This document shows positions 18,985-29,433 of a stretch of DNA of 64,000 bases, piece after piece. Position numbers and translations under genes: made by a program. The notes beneath the pieces are model-generated. The model was not told the origin of the DNA. It worked only from the letters and a program-made list of their open reading frames with translations, and made no database searches. The stretch spans positions 404,672,503-404,736,502 of the forward strand of contig NC_073302.1 in the NCBI RefSeq assembly GCF_027595985.1, read 5' to 3'. Numbering within the stretch: position 1 is the stretch's first letter; each line of letters opens with the position of its first letter. The stretch comes from Sorex araneus (lineage: Eukaryota; Chordata; Mammalia; Eulipotyphla; Soricidae).

Positions 18985-19132
18985 GGTAAATTGTGTTTGG
19001 GGGCAACACTCAGCAGTGCTCAGGAGCTACTCCTGGCTTTGTGCTCAGGGGCTAATTCCTGGTGATATGAAGAGGACCATGCAAGGCTAGGGATTAAGGC
19101 AGAGTAGACTGCATACAAGCAAGTGTCTTTAA
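18985..19132 (-). mobile_element. S1 SINE, interrupted
   Basis: Diverged reverse S1 split near its head by the next element. Confidence 0.6.
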
Positions 19133-19322
19133 TTTTTGTTTGTTTTTTTGGTTTTGGGCTCTTTGGGTCACACCCCGCTATGCACAGGGGTTACTCCTGA
19201 TTTATGCACTCAGGAATTACTCCTGGAGTGCTCAGGGGACCATATGGAATGCTGGGAATCAAACCCAGTTTGGCCTCGTGCAAGGCAAACGCCCTACCTG
19301 CTGTGCTATCGCTCTAGCCCCC
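19133..19322 (-). mobile_element. S1 SINE with 15-bp TSD
   Basis: Full reverse S1. Exact TSD AGCAAGTGTCTTTAA at 19118-19132 and 19323-19337. Confidence 0.92.
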
Positions 19323-19600
19323 AGCAAGTGTCTTTAACACCTATATTCTCTCTCCAGCTCCACAAAGAGTGTTTGAAACTATGGCATCAATTAAAATAAA
19401 CAAATGAACAGACAGATGAAAAACAAATAAGGAAGAGGAGGGAATGTAGTTTAGCAGTAAAAAACTTGCCATGGGGTTGGGAGTTGGCAGTAGGCCCTAG
19501 GTACCGATAAACTGGCCCAAATTGTCTCCCACAAAGAAAAATTGGGCTGGGAACATGGCTCAGTGGTAGAACACTTTCCTTGCATGCAAGAGGCTCAGAC

Positions 19601-19760
19601 TCAGGGTCAGGGAGGTAGTACAGCAGGTAGGGCATTTACCTTGAACATTGGCTGATCTGGATTCGAACCCTGGCATCTCATACGGTCCCCAAGCACTGCC
19701 AGGAGTGATTCCTGAGTGTAAAACCAGGAGTACCCTCAGAGCATAGCTGGGTGTGTCCTA
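19601..19760 (+). mobile_element. S1 SINE
   Basis: GGTCAGGGAGGTAGTACAGC to GTGTGTCCTAAAAACC. A further head fragment lies at 19541-19600. Confidence 0.75.
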
Positions 19761-19794
19761 AAAACCAACACACCAACAGACCAAGCCAGGAGGA

Positions 19795-20075
19795 GGTTCA
19801 GGCCAATGTGGCCCACCCACACCCCCCAAAACTGATGCAACCCTGGCAAACTCGAGTGCAAACGCCACAACTGGAAAGGGTGCCTTCCTGCTGAGCATCG
19901 TAACTACATGTGCAAGCTTCAGCGCCAGGCTGAGTGTCTCTCCAGTCCACCACAGACAACAGTTTAGGGAAGGGGAAAGACAAGTATGGTGCCACCTATG
20001 AATGTGTCAGGATGGCTCTGGCAGTGGTACCCAAACACATCACCATCATTGCACAGGAGCACAATAACACTATCT
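19795..20075. other. Unassigned stretch, possible gene relic
   Basis: About 280 bp that match no repeat here. A plus-strand frame reading DKYGATYECVRMALAVV runs open from about 19981 to 20075, but a stop lies just before it and no family is recognised. Could be a decayed retrocopy or chance. Confidence 0.25.
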
Positions 20076-20107
20076 TTTTCTTTTTCCCTTATTAAAAAAT
20101 TTTATTT

Positions 20108-20310
20108 TGGGGGGCTGGAGTGATAGTGCAGCGGGTAGGGCATTTGCCTTGCACGAAGCTGACCCAGGTTCGATTCCCAGCATCCCATATGGTCCCCTGA
20201 GCACCGCCAGGGGTAATTCCTGAGTCAGGGCCAGGGAGATAGTACAGATAGTACAGAGCCAGGAGCCTTTGCATTGCTGGGTGTGACTCAAAAAGCAAAA
20301 AAAAAAAAAA
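20108..20310 (+). mobile_element. S1 SINE with an internal SINE-head insert
   Basis: Head, body and poly(A) are complete. Between CTGAGT and GAGCCAGG there is an extra segment of roughly 30 bp reading AGGGCCAGGGAGATAGTACA GATAGTACA, which is itself an S1 head start. Confidence 0.8.
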
Positions 20311-20312
20311 AT

Positions 20313-20455
20313 TACTTTTGTTTTGGTCCATACCCAGTAACTATTAGGGGCTCTGCGTTCAGAAACCACCCCTGGCAGACTCTGGAGACACTATGGGATG
20401 CTTGGAAATGGGTGCAAGGCAAAGCACCCTACCAGCTGTCCTGTCTCTCCTGCCC
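20313..20455 (-). mobile_element. S1 SINE, diverged
   Basis: TGGTCCATACCCAGTAACTATT through CTGTCTCTCCTGCCCC. Confidence 0.6.
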
Positions 20456-20470
20456 CACATACTTCATATG

Positions 20471-20651
20471 CTTTTGTTTGTTTGGGGGCCACACTTAGCT
20501 GTGCTCAGGGGTTACTCCTGGTTCTGCACTCAGGAATTAGTACCGGCAGGGCTGGGGGGCCAAGTGGGATGTTCAGGGATGGAGTCTGAGTGAGCGGAGT
20601 ACAAGGCAAACCTCCTACATGCTGTCATACTGTACTATGGCTCTGGCTCCC
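20471..20651 (-). mobile_element. S1 SINE
   Basis: GGGGGCCACACTTAGCTGTGC through ACTATGGCTCTGGCTCC. Confidence 0.7.
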
Positions 20652-20758
20652 TGAATTGTTGTTTGTCAGGGTCATGCATCCAGTTGTGGTGCTTGTACAC
20701 TAGACCACATTGCTTTCCAGGGGTTGTGTAATAAGTCACAGGGTTGGCAACAGTTTCT

Positions 20759-20942
20759 GGTTTGATTTGTTTTTTGGGTTTTGGGTCATACCTACCAGCA
20801 CTCAGGGCTGGCTCCTGGCTCTGTGTTCAAGGATCACTCCTGCGGAATCTCAGGGGCCATATGTTCACCGGTGGTGCCTAGGATCAAAATTGGGTAGGCT
20901 ACATGGAAGGCAAGCGCCTTACTTGCTGTACCATCTCTGTCC
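20759..20942 (-). mobile_element. S1 SINE, diverged
   Basis: TTTTGGGTCATACCTACCAGC through TGTACCATCTCTGTCC, with a short insert after CATATG. Confidence 0.65.
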
Positions 20943-21010
20943 AAGGAAAGTCATTGCTTATAGATGTCAGCTGGTATCTATTGATATTCCTCCATAAAAA
21001 TCAGTAAATG

Positions 21011-21140
21011 TAGGGGTTAAAGAGATAGTATCATGCTTGTCTTACACAGAGCCCACATAGTTTAATTCCTTGCACTACAATGGTCCCTGAGCACTATAAA
21101 TGAGCCCTGAGAACCACTGGGTATGACCCCCTTTCCCCCA
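21011..21140 (+). mobile_element. S1 SINE, diverged and shortened
   Basis: GGGGTTAAAGAGATAGTATC to ACTGGGTATGACCCCC. Confidence 0.55.
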
Positions 21141-21239
21141 AACCAGTAAATGTATTTATTCTTCTTGTTTCCTCTCAATTTTTGCTGTTATTCTTTTATA
21201 CCAAGAATAAAATGTATGTTTTATTTTTACATCTAAAGT

Positions 21240-21530
21240 CTCTACTCCTCTTTGCTATACGAGCCATGTGTGTGTTTGCCTCAGGGCCTTTGCTCTTCAT
21301 GGTTCCCTTTCTCATCTAATTCAGATCTCAGCTCACAGTCACCTTTCCCAGGGGGACTGACTTCTTTAGAAGAGCAAAGCTTCTCTTTTACCCTCTCCAC
21401 TCCCCATCTTTTTACTCACCCACCAAGATGCAAGTCCATGAGGGCATTCTCTTGTGGTCACTGAGTGTTCAAGGCATAAAGCACAGTTCCTGGCCAACAG
21501 CTGCTCAATAAACATTTGCTGAAGAACTAA
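21240..21530 (+). mobile_element. L2 3' end
   Basis: GGGCCTTTGCTCTTCATGGT, AAGATGCAAGTCCATGAGGG, CACAGTTCCTGGCCAACAGC and GCTCAATAAACATTTGCTGA are the standard order of an L2 3' end. Confidence 0.8.
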
Positions 21531-21698
21531 AAGAATCCTAAAAGAGTGAAGTACAAGAGTCATAAAAAGTTAAGCATAGGCAAGTGCCAAACAGAACATT
21601 AGAATTAACCAGAAAAAGGAAAACATAACCCGATGTTATTGATGTTTCAGCTCAGCACTAGCTTTTGACTATCAAGGCCTAATAATGGTTTGTTATTT

Positions 21699-21877
21699 CT
21701 TTTTTGTTGTTGTTTGTTTGGGGGCCACAAACAAGGATGCTCAAGGTTACTCCTGGTTCTGACTCAGAAAATGTTCCTGATGGTACACAGGGGAACCACA
21801 TGACATGCTGGAGATCGAACCCAAGTTGACGGCATGCAAGGCAAGTGCGCTACCCACTGTGCTATCACTCTGGCCCC
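21699..21877 (-). mobile_element. S1 SINE
   Basis: (GTT)n tail; body to TATCACTCTGGCCCC. Confidence 0.75.
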
Positions 21878-22330
21878 CCTGAAGCCTGTTATTTCTAATA
21901 TCAGGAACTATTAATACTTCATTTCTAACTGCTACCACTATCTTCCCCACCGTTTGAGCATTTTGATTCTGTTCCAGAGTTCCCTTGAGCGAGGTCTCAT
22001 GTAAGGTGGACCCGTGGACTCCAGCTGGGTCAAAACGGGGTGTGTTCAGCCGGCTGAGTGGTGCTGAAGCTTGAGCCGGGTGGGATGCAGACCCTGCACG
22101 CTGTCTGGCCCTTCTCCTACCTCCCTTGACTCTAAACATCTTTATTTTGCCTTCATATGCGATCAAAGACTTCACGAAGTGTGTAATTTTAGTTTTAACA
22201 CTTTCTCCTTGATGTCTGAAGACACTGTTTCAATTAATGTTTTGGAATATTTAGCAGTGAGAAATCAAGCTGGAATCTCTCTGACTTTGGCTATTCTGCA
22301 ACTACTATGACTTGTCGCCTCTTTTCAAAC
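21878..22330. other. Unassigned stretch
   Basis: About 450 bp without a SINE. No exon, promoter or repeat family recognised. Confidence 0.3.
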
Positions 22331-22500
22331 AATTTTTTTGGAGGGGTCACACCCAGCAATGCATAGGGATTACTCCTGGCTCTGCACCCAGGAATTACTC
22401 CTGACGGTGCTCAGGGGACCATATAGGACGCTGGGAATTGAACCCAGGTTGGCCATGTGCAAGGCAAACACCCTACCTGCTGTGCTATTGCTCCAACCCC
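22331..22500 (-). mobile_element. S1 SINE
   Basis: Reverse S1, complete apart from a short tail. Confidence 0.85.
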
Positions 22501-22534
22501 AACTTTAGTAATTTTAAGACTTATGAAATTTCAT

Positions 22535-22650
22535 TGCCAGGCTCTGCCATGCAAGCTACCCATGCCGTATTCGATATGCCAAAAACAGTAATAACTAGTG
22601 GTGCCCGCTTGAGCAAATCGATGAGCAACGGGATGACAGTGATACAGTCA
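22535..22650 (+). mobile_element. S2 SINE, 5'-truncated
   Basis: Only the S2-specific body is present (GCCAGGCTCTGCCATGC to GATGACAGTGATACAG). It stands directly before a complete S2. Confidence 0.8.
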
Positions 22651-22659
22651 TCCTGTTTC

Positions 22660-22899
22660 GGGCTGGAGCGATAGCACAGCGGGTAAGGCATTTGCCTTGC
22701 ATGCAGCTGACCTGGGTCCAATTCCTCCGCCCCTCCTGGCAAGCTACCGAGAGTATCTCGCCGGCGCGGCAGAGCCTGGCAAGCTACCCGTGATATATTC
22801 GATATGCCAAAAACAGTAACAACAAGTTTCACAATGGAGACATTACTGGTGCCCGCTCAAGCTAATCGATGAGCAACGGGATGACATTGATACAGTGAC
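22660..22899 (+). mobile_element. S2 SINE, complete
   Basis: Head with GATAGCACAGCGGGTAAGGC, S2 body, ending GATGACATTGATACAGTGAC. No poly(A). Confidence 0.88.
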
Positions 22900-23640
22900 G
22901 AATTTCATCTGAATGCCTCAAACCAATTTTTCTTGCTGGAAACCTGGTGAAATGGATTTTCCTAAATCCAGTTGGAGGAAATTTGGTTCTACTTCTCCAT
23001 TCTTCTACCCTCTCAGTTTTGTTCTTATTTTGTTCTGAGTTTCCTTTCCTTTGTCTTCCTGATGACTTGCCTGTAGTCAATCCCCAGCCTGGTAGTTATT
23101 TCGGCAATCCCTCTTTCAGTTGTCAAATCAACCCCTTTTCCTTGCAGCAGCTTCCTGGCTGGACAGAGACATGAGTCTCTGAGAATACAAAATAGGATAA
23201 TCACAAACTCTCTTCGTTTTGGCTCCCGTGAGATTCTGATGGGGTCGATTCTTCGGTTTGTTCATCAGACCCTTCTCTGCACACCGCTGCTCCAGGTCTG
23301 TGCTGAGCTTGGGGACAAGGTCTCTCTCCTGGCCCCTCTGGACGGTGGGCATGATGTTCCCTCCTGTCCTTAGGCCTCCCACGGGCAGAGCGGCCTCCCA
23401 GCACGTGCCAGACTATGGAGGGAGGACACGTTGGCAGTGTTTCCCTCCTCCCCACCCACTTCCTTGGAGCTTTGAAGCCAGCTCAGCATCCACACTCCGG
23501 CCTCACCACCAGGCGTGTGTGAGGAGACACTGTCTGTGAGAACCTGCACTACCTTTACCCCAATGGCACCAGCACATGTGCCCAACAACATTTGTTGAAC
23601 AAATAAATAATGGTAGGTATGGGAGCAAAGCAACTGTCCA
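22900..23640. other. Unassigned stretch
   Basis: About 740 bp with no SINE. A short MIR/L2-like end (AACATTTGTTGAACAAATAA) occurs at about 23587. Open frames here are short and overlap on both strands, so I call no gene. Confidence 0.35.
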
Positions 23641-23649
23641 CTGAGATTA

Positions 23650-23819
23650 TTATTTTTTGGGGGGGGTCCACCCTCAGCTGTGCTCAGAGCTTACTCCAGG
23701 CTCTGCATTCAGGAATCACTCCTGGTAGTGCTCACAGGAGCATCGGAGAGGCTGGGGATTGAATCCGGGTCAGCTAGGTGCAAGGCAAGCGTCCTACCCG
23801 CTGTACTATGGCTCCGACC
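23650..23819 (-). mobile_element. S1 SINE
   Basis: GGTCCACCCTCAGCTGTGC through ACTATGGCTCCGACCC. Confidence 0.75.
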
Positions 23820-23899
23820 CTGTCTCCTGAGATTTTTTTGCTTTTATTTTGGAGCCACACCAAGAGGTGCTCGGGAGATCGTATGTGATGTCACAAGCG

Positions 23900-24345
23900 A
23901 GGGAAGCACCTATACCCCCGTACTCTTTCAGAAGCCCCTCCCTTGAGATCCTAAACCTGCTTTTCACTCTAAAGATGGCTTCCTGGAATTGCATGACTGC
24001 CTGTTGCCAACAGCCAGGATTTCCTTTACTGCATACTTGTGAGTCAGACTACAAGAAGTTTCCTCTCCTTTTTCTCTATGAACGGGACTCCGTCTGTCGA
24101 CTCCCTTCTATCATTCCAAAATTTAATACTTTGTGGATGAAGGTAGATGTGTGTGTTTAGTCTGCCAAAACCCAGAAGCTGATCTTCAAATTAACTATTA
24201 AGAAAATTGTATTTTACAACATTAACTATTTATTTTGGAGGCAACATTGTTTCTCACCATTGTGCATTTTTAAGAGCATTTTCACAACTCCTCAAAACTT
24301 GTCATGGAACCAAAAAAAAAAAAAAAAAGAGAAAAGAAATGGAGG
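23900..24345. other. Unassigned stretch
   Basis: No recognised gene. Ends in a poly(A) run at 24312-24327. Confidence 0.3.
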
Positions 24346-24530
24346 CGGTCTGGAGAGATAGTACAGTACAGTAGGTAAGGTTCTTGCCTTGCATGCGGCT
24401 AACCAGGGTTTGATCTGAAGCACCCCATGTAGTCCCCGAGCCTACCAGGAGTGATCCCTAAATGCAGAGCATTGGGTAAGCCCTGAGCAACACTGAGTGT
24501 GCTGCCCCCAACCCCAAAAAGAAAAAAAAA
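24346..24530 (+). mobile_element. S1 SINE, diverged
   Basis: TCTGGAGAGATAGTACAGTAC to GAGTGTGCTGCCCCC with an A-rich tail. Confidence 0.65.
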
Positions 24531-24539
24531 AGTTGTTAT

Positions 24540-24712
24540 AAGGCTGGATAGTATAATGGCTAAAGCCTTTGCACTGCATTGCATCTGATTCCCGGCACTA
24601 CATATTCCTGATTCCCACCAGGAATGATCCCTGAGCACAAAGCCAGGAGTAAGCCCAGAGTATACATAACCACATGAGTGTGGCCCCAAAGCCAAAAAAC
24701 AAAGCAAAAAAA
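24540..24712 (+). mobile_element. S1 SINE, diverged
   Basis: GGCTGGATAGTATAATGGC to GAGTGTGGCCCCAAAGCC. Confidence 0.65.
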
Positions 24713-24749
24713 ATTTTTTTAATTAAATCTCTGTGAGATAGACTCTTAC

Positions 24750-24993
24750 AGTCTGTCACTGTCATCCCATTTGCTCACTGATTTGCTTGAGTGGGTACCA
24801 GTAACATCTCCATTGTGAGACTTGTTACTGTTTTTGGCATATCAAGTACACCACGAGGAGCTTGCCAGGTTCTGCTATGCGGGCAAGATACTCTCAGTAG
24901 CTTGCCGGGCTCTCTGAGAGGGGCGGAGGAATTGAACCCGGGTCGACTGAGTGCAAGGCAAACACCCTACCCTCTGCACTATGGCTCCAGCCT
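24750..24993 (-). mobile_element. S2 SINE, complete
   Basis: Reverse S2 from CTGTCACTGTCATCCC through the shared tRNA-like head (ACTATGGCTCCAGCC). Confidence 0.88.
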
Positions 24994-25022
24994 GATATAT
25001 ATTATATAAAACAAAATTGGTT

Positions 25023-25204
25023 GTTTTTTTTTTTTTTTTTTGGCTTTGGGGTCACACCCAGTGATGCTCAGGGCTGACTCCTGGCTCTGCACTCAGAAAT
25101 CATTCCTGGCGGTGCTCAGGGGACCATATGGGATGCTGGGACTTGAACCCGGGTCAGTCTCGTGCAAGGCAAACGCCCTACCCGCTGTACTATCGCTCCA
25201 GCCC
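25023..25204 (-). mobile_element. S1 SINE, near-consensus
   Basis: Poly-T of about 18, complete body, CTATCGCTCCAGCCCC end. AAAACAAAATT flanks both sides. Confidence 0.9.
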
Positions 25205-25224
25205 CAAAACAAAATTCTTAAGTG

Positions 25225-25560
25225 GGGGTTTAGATATATGAGTCAGTGGTGGACCACTTGCCTCACAAGTGGGGGTACTTGAGCTCTGTTCTCAGAACTG
25301 ATGCCTTCCCCTCCCTCGCTCCCTCCCCCCCCACCACACAGTAAGTGGGAAGTGACTTTTCTGTTGCTCATAGACCCACAACAAACAGGGACTGAGCACA
25401 GGCCTGGCAGTGGCTCTCACTTTCAGCTGCAGGGCTCGCTGGGTGCACATTGGGCCGCAGTGTCTGCACAGTCACGGTGCTCCGCAGCCTGTACTCCGTT
25501 AGCTGCGTTGCTCCTGGGGGCCGACACCACTGTTTTTTTATTTTAGAGGGGGTTTTAGGC
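25225..25560. other. Unassigned stretch
   Basis: C-rich near 25310-25340. No gene called; the 65- to 81-codon open frames overlap on opposite strands. Confidence 0.3.
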
Positions 25561-25567
25561 CACACTA

Positions 25568-25727
25568 TTTTTTTTTGCTTTTTGGGTCACACCTGGTGAT
25601 GCACAGGGGTTAACTCTTGGCTCTCCGGAATAACTTTTGGCGGTGCTCGGGGGACCATGTGGGATGCTGGGAATCGAACGTGGCATGCAAGGCTACCCTA
25701 CCCGCTGTGCTATTGCTCTATCCCTCA
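25568..25727 (-). mobile_element. S1 SINE with internal deletions
   Basis: Near-consensus sequence but lacking about 10 bp in the body and about 12 bp around the B box. Confidence 0.8.
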
Positions 25728-25761
25728 GGGTCACACTTTTTAAGATTGTTAAAAATAGGGT

Positions 25762-25938
25762 GTTTTTTTTTTTTTCCTTTTTTGGATCTCACCTGACGTT
25801 GCTCAAGGGTTATTCCTGGCTCTGCACTCAGTAATTACTCATGGTGGGTGCTCAGGAAACCATAAAAGATACTGGGGATCGAACCCGGGTTGGCCACATA
25901 CAAGGTGAATGCTAACTGCTGTACTATCGCTCTCGCCC
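25762..25938 (-). mobile_element. S1 SINE
   Basis: Poly-T, then GGATCTCACCTGACGTTGC through CTATCGCTCTCGCCCC. Confidence 0.8.
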
Positions 25939-25941
25939 CCA

Positions 25942-26090
25942 CAATAGTTTATTACATTCAATATTCCAACACCAATCCCACCATTACACCTTACCTGTAC
26001 CATCCTTTTGAATTTTCCCAACCACCATTCAAGACTGCCCCAATAGTAGGCCCTATTTTGTATTGCTTGCTATGAATAATTCTATAAAAA
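25942..26090 (-). mobile_element. L1 3' end fragment (reverse)
   Basis: CATTCAATATTCCAACACCAATCC resembles the reversed L1 tail seen at 3960-4060. Confidence 0.5.
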
Positions 26091-26311
26091 CCAACAAGAT
26101 TTCCTTAGAAGAAAGTGTGTGAAGAGTATTATATCCTACACTGCCCTTGTATTGAGCCCTTGTATAAGAGATTACTGAAATGTTACAGGTTGAGTCTTGT
26201 GTACTAATATGTATTTTTTAACTGTGGTGGTTTGCCTTCTACCTTACATCCTATCCAATGTGTGCCCCTCCTGGTAGACCAATGGTATAGAGATGACACG
26301 CGGCGCGAATG

Positions 26312-26473
26312 TGGGGGCCACACATTGTGAAACACAGGGCTTACTTCTGGTTCTGCACTCAGGGACCACCCCTGGAGGGGATCAGGAGACTGTATAAGGT
26401 GCCAGAGATCAAACTAGGGTGAGCTGTGTGCAAGGCAAGCAAGCCCCTTACCCCCTGTGCTCTGGCTCTGCCC
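26312..26473 (-). mobile_element. S1 SINE, diverged
   Basis: GGGGGCCACACATTGTGAAAC through TGTGCTCTGGCTCTGCC. Confidence 0.65.
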
Positions 26474-26605
26474 TTTGGGGTCTCCACTCTTTGCTGAGGC
26501 ACACGGGGACTGGTGGTGGAGCTCTAGGGGTCACTGTGGTGCTGGCACGTCCTTCCCAGTTGCATGGCCCACCAGGGGTCATGTCCCTCACAAACACCAG
26601 GTTAT

Positions 26606-26759
26606 GGGCCAGAGTGGTAGTACAGCAGGTAGGACTTGCCTTACAGTCCCCCTAAGCCCTGCCAGGAGTGATCCCTGAGCACGGAGCCAGGAGTAGGCCG
26701 TGAGCTTCACAATCTGTGGCCTGAGTCCACCTGAGCACTGCTGGATGTGGCCCCCAAAC
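26606..26759 (+). mobile_element. S1 SINE lacking its B-box segment
   Basis: GGGCCAGAGTGGTAGTACAGC to GATGTGGCCCCCAAAC. About 35 bp between CTTGCCTTACA and GTCCCCC are missing. Confidence 0.7.
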
Positions 26760-26783
26760 AAAAAGCAAAATAACACCAGGATA

Positions 26784-26969
26784 GGGGCCGGAGTGATAGC
26801 ACAGTGAGTAGGGCGTTCACCTTGCACTCGGCCAACCCGGGTTCAATTCCTGGCATCCCATATGGTCCCCCAAGCAGCGCCAGGAGTAATTTCTGAGTGG
26901 AGAGCCAGGAGTAACCCCTGAGCATTGCTGGGTGTGACCCAAAAAGCAAAACAAACAAACAAACAAAAA
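26784..26969 (+). mobile_element. S1 SINE with 12-bp TSD
   Basis: Complete S1 with an (AAAC)n tail. TSD AACACCAGGATA at 26772-26783 and 26970-26981. Confidence 0.9.
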
Positions 26970-27269
26970 AACACCAGGATACGGGAACTCAGTAATTGGG
27001 GTATACAAATAACAGAGGTGCTGGGGCTGGCACAGGATTTCTGTTGTTGTTGCTGTGTGAGTGAAACAGAGCAGGAGAGTGAAAGAGACAGAGCGAGAGG
27101 GAGGGATATTTGAGATAACATGAGTTTCTCCAGAGGGGAAAAAGCACAGGAGGCATGATGTAAGCCAATCTCCATGGTGGAGAACCCAAGTTGAAGAGGC
27201 AGAAAATCAGCAAAGATTTTCTTGTTGACATGAACAGCAGATTGCATCAGCACGGTCTCACTAGCTTTT

Positions 27270-27441
27270 TTTTTTTTGCTTTTTGGGTCATACTCGGTGA
27301 TGCACAGGGGTGACTTCTGGCTGATGCACTCAGGAATTTCTCCTGGTGGTGCTCAGGAGACCATATGGAATGCTGGGAATCGAACCCTGGTCGGCCACAT
27401 GCAAGGCAAACGCCCTACCTGCTGTGCTATCGCTCCAGCCC
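27270..27441 (-). mobile_element. S1 SINE with 17-bp TSD
   Basis: Complete reverse S1. Exact TSD CGGTCTCACTAGCTTTT at 27253-27269 and 27442-27458. Confidence 0.95.
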
Positions 27442-27737
27442 CGGTCTCACTAGCTTTTGTAAGACAATTTCATCCCACTGCAGAACACTACATACTTCTC
27501 AGACTCTTTGCGAACATTTGCCAAAGCGATGCACATTCAGGGCCATGAAACAATTTGCAAAAACCAAGAGTCAGAGAGGACCCAAAGAGCGAGCTCGGGA
27601 AGAGAGCACATGCTTAGCAGGCGTGAAGCCTTGAGTTAGATCCTCATCCCTGCACGGCCTCCCAACGCCAAGGGGTGTGCACCTCCATATGTATACACAC
27701 ACAGGTGTCAAAGGAATTGTATAAAAAACATACTCAG

Positions 27738-27875
27738 AGGGCTGGAGCATAGCACAGCGGGTAGGGTGTTTGCTTTGCATGCGGCCAACCTGGGTTCGAT
27801 CCTTGGCATCCCATATGGTGCCCCAAGCAATGCCAGGAGTGATTCCTGAGTGCAGAGCCAGGAGTAGCCCCTGAG
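27738..27875 (+). mobile_element. S1 SINE 5' part, split by LTR
   Basis: Head through GGAGTAGCCCCTGAG. The 3' end (CATCACTGGGTGTGACCC) resumes at 28866. Confidence 0.88.
27870..27875 (+). repeat. 6-bp TSD of solitary LTR
   Basis: CCTGAG immediately before the LTR, repeated at 28860-28865. Confidence 0.8.
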
Positions 27876-28859
27876 TGTAGGATAACATAGCCTCAGGTAG
27901 TTTAGGTTTATTGGGTTACTCCCGTCATGTGCTCCCATTCCTCTTTATTTATAGCTTCTTTCTTAGTGTTCTGTTGACTTGTAAATACTTGTTTTCTCTT
28001 CTCCTTTAGTCCTTTGCATAGTTTATTCAGAGCAATGTCCTTTTTGTATGGACACAGGAAGACTTAGCAAATGCTATGCTTTTGTAACCTGGGAGTCATT
28101 TGACTCTACATGATATTTTCCTCCTGGGCATCTGTTCTCTCAACCTAAGCCTCAGCTGCCCTTACTTCCTAGCACCCCCAAAAGCAGGGTCCCGACAAGG
28201 GACGAGACGGACCCAGGGCAAGCGGTGAGTTGTGTGCTACCCTGGCATCGAGATGGGCCTGGCCAAAGTGCCTAATGCTTAACTATAAGTTAAGAGCTTG
28301 ATCATGGACAAATGTTGTCATGATCCAAACAGTGATAACTAGATTTGGACCCTGCTAGGGTTAGGAGTGATTAATCTGGCCTGAGTGCTGTGGTCTGAGC
28401 CTGTGGCAAGATGTTGCCAGGAGAGCTGCCTTGCAAACCTCAATGTATCTCTAGCTATGTCCATATAAAAATAACTAGTATTAAGATGTTAATAAGTGTT
28501 TGGACTAAGGAAAGGAAAAAAAACCTTAAGAGTCAGGAAGGGCTTTCTTATGTTGATTTTGCTACCTGGCTGGGTGTAGCCTAGAGGGCAAGGTGGGAGA
28601 GAAAAGAGGAGGAGAGACTAGAGAAGTGAGAGAGGCTGGAGTAGATCCAGAGAGAGGACTGAGCTGGGAGTGTGGGAGATGAGAAAGATGGAAGATTGAA
28701 TAAATGGTAACTAATCAGCAACCAACTTGGTCCTCGTTCTTCCTTCGCCTGTCCTTCCCATACACAGCAGTTCCAGAGCACCGAATGCGAGCGGTGAGAC
28801 ACAGCAGCCCGGAGAGCCCGAGAGTGCACACGCCCCTTGGCATGCTTTAGTTTTTTACA
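27876..28859 (+). mobile_element. Solitary retroviral LTR
   Basis: A 984-bp unit beginning TGTAGG and ending TTTACA, inserted in an S1 SINE with a 6-bp TSD, which is usual for beta-like (ERV2/ERVK) retroviruses. AATAAA at 28699-28704 would be the polyadenylation signal, and CATATAAAAATAAC near 28463 is a possible TATA element. No gag, pol or env sequence flanks it, so it is a recombination product. It shares most of its length with the LTR at 13519. Confidence 0.85.
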
Positions 28860-28865
28860 CCTGAG

Positions 28866-28908
28866 CATCACTGGGTGTGACCCAAAACGCAAAAACCAAA
28901 CAAACAAA
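28866..28908 (+). mobile_element. S1 SINE 3' part after LTR
   Basis: CATCACTGGGTGTGACCC plus an (AAAC)n tail completes the element at 27738. Confidence 0.88.
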
Positions 28909-29229
28909 ACAACCCCACTTAGATAACAGTAAGTACATTTTAAACTAAAACCAATTATAGCTAAAAAGCTAAAAGGAAAGCAAGTTGGAAGTGGTTGCAG
29001 TGTTCCATGGTAGAGTACCTGCCTCACCCATGGGACCCTCAGTCTGCCCCTCGACACTGAAACAAACCAAATCTGAGTATCTGGAGCTCTAATGGGCCCC
29101 CTAAATAACTCACGGGTCTGGTCAGGAACATGGCTCTGTGGTAGGACACATGCTTTACACATAGGTGAGGGCCTGGGTTCAACCACTGGCACCACAAATA
29201 GGTAAATAAAGGTTCTGGTTCTCGTTGAT

Positions 29230-29382
29230 TTGTGGGCCACTGCTGCAGTGGGTAGAACACTTGCCTTGCATGCAGCCACCCTAGGTTCATGTAGTCACCA
29301 CAAGTCTTGCCAGGACTCAGCTCTGAGCAGAGAGCATGCACTGAGCACCATCCACAGGTTGTGGCCCAGAACAAACAAAAGA
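29230..29382 (+). mobile_element. S1 SINE, diverged
   Basis: GTGGGCCACTGCTGCAGTGGG to GGTTGTGGCCCAGAAC. Another head fragment lies at 29115-29205. Confidence 0.55.
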
Positions 29383-29433
29383 GATAAATACACGACACTC
29401 GGTCATCCAGGAAGTGCCTAAGGGAAAGACTTT

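Noticed and set aside
23200-23600. Possible SRPK2 5' exon or CpG-island promoter in the left half
   Set aside because: No CpG-rich island and no recognisable SRPK2 coding sequence were seen anywhere in 1-30900.
28581-29279. 232-codon open frame on minus
   Set aside because: It crosses the end of the solitary LTR and several SINE fragments. No splice or family support.
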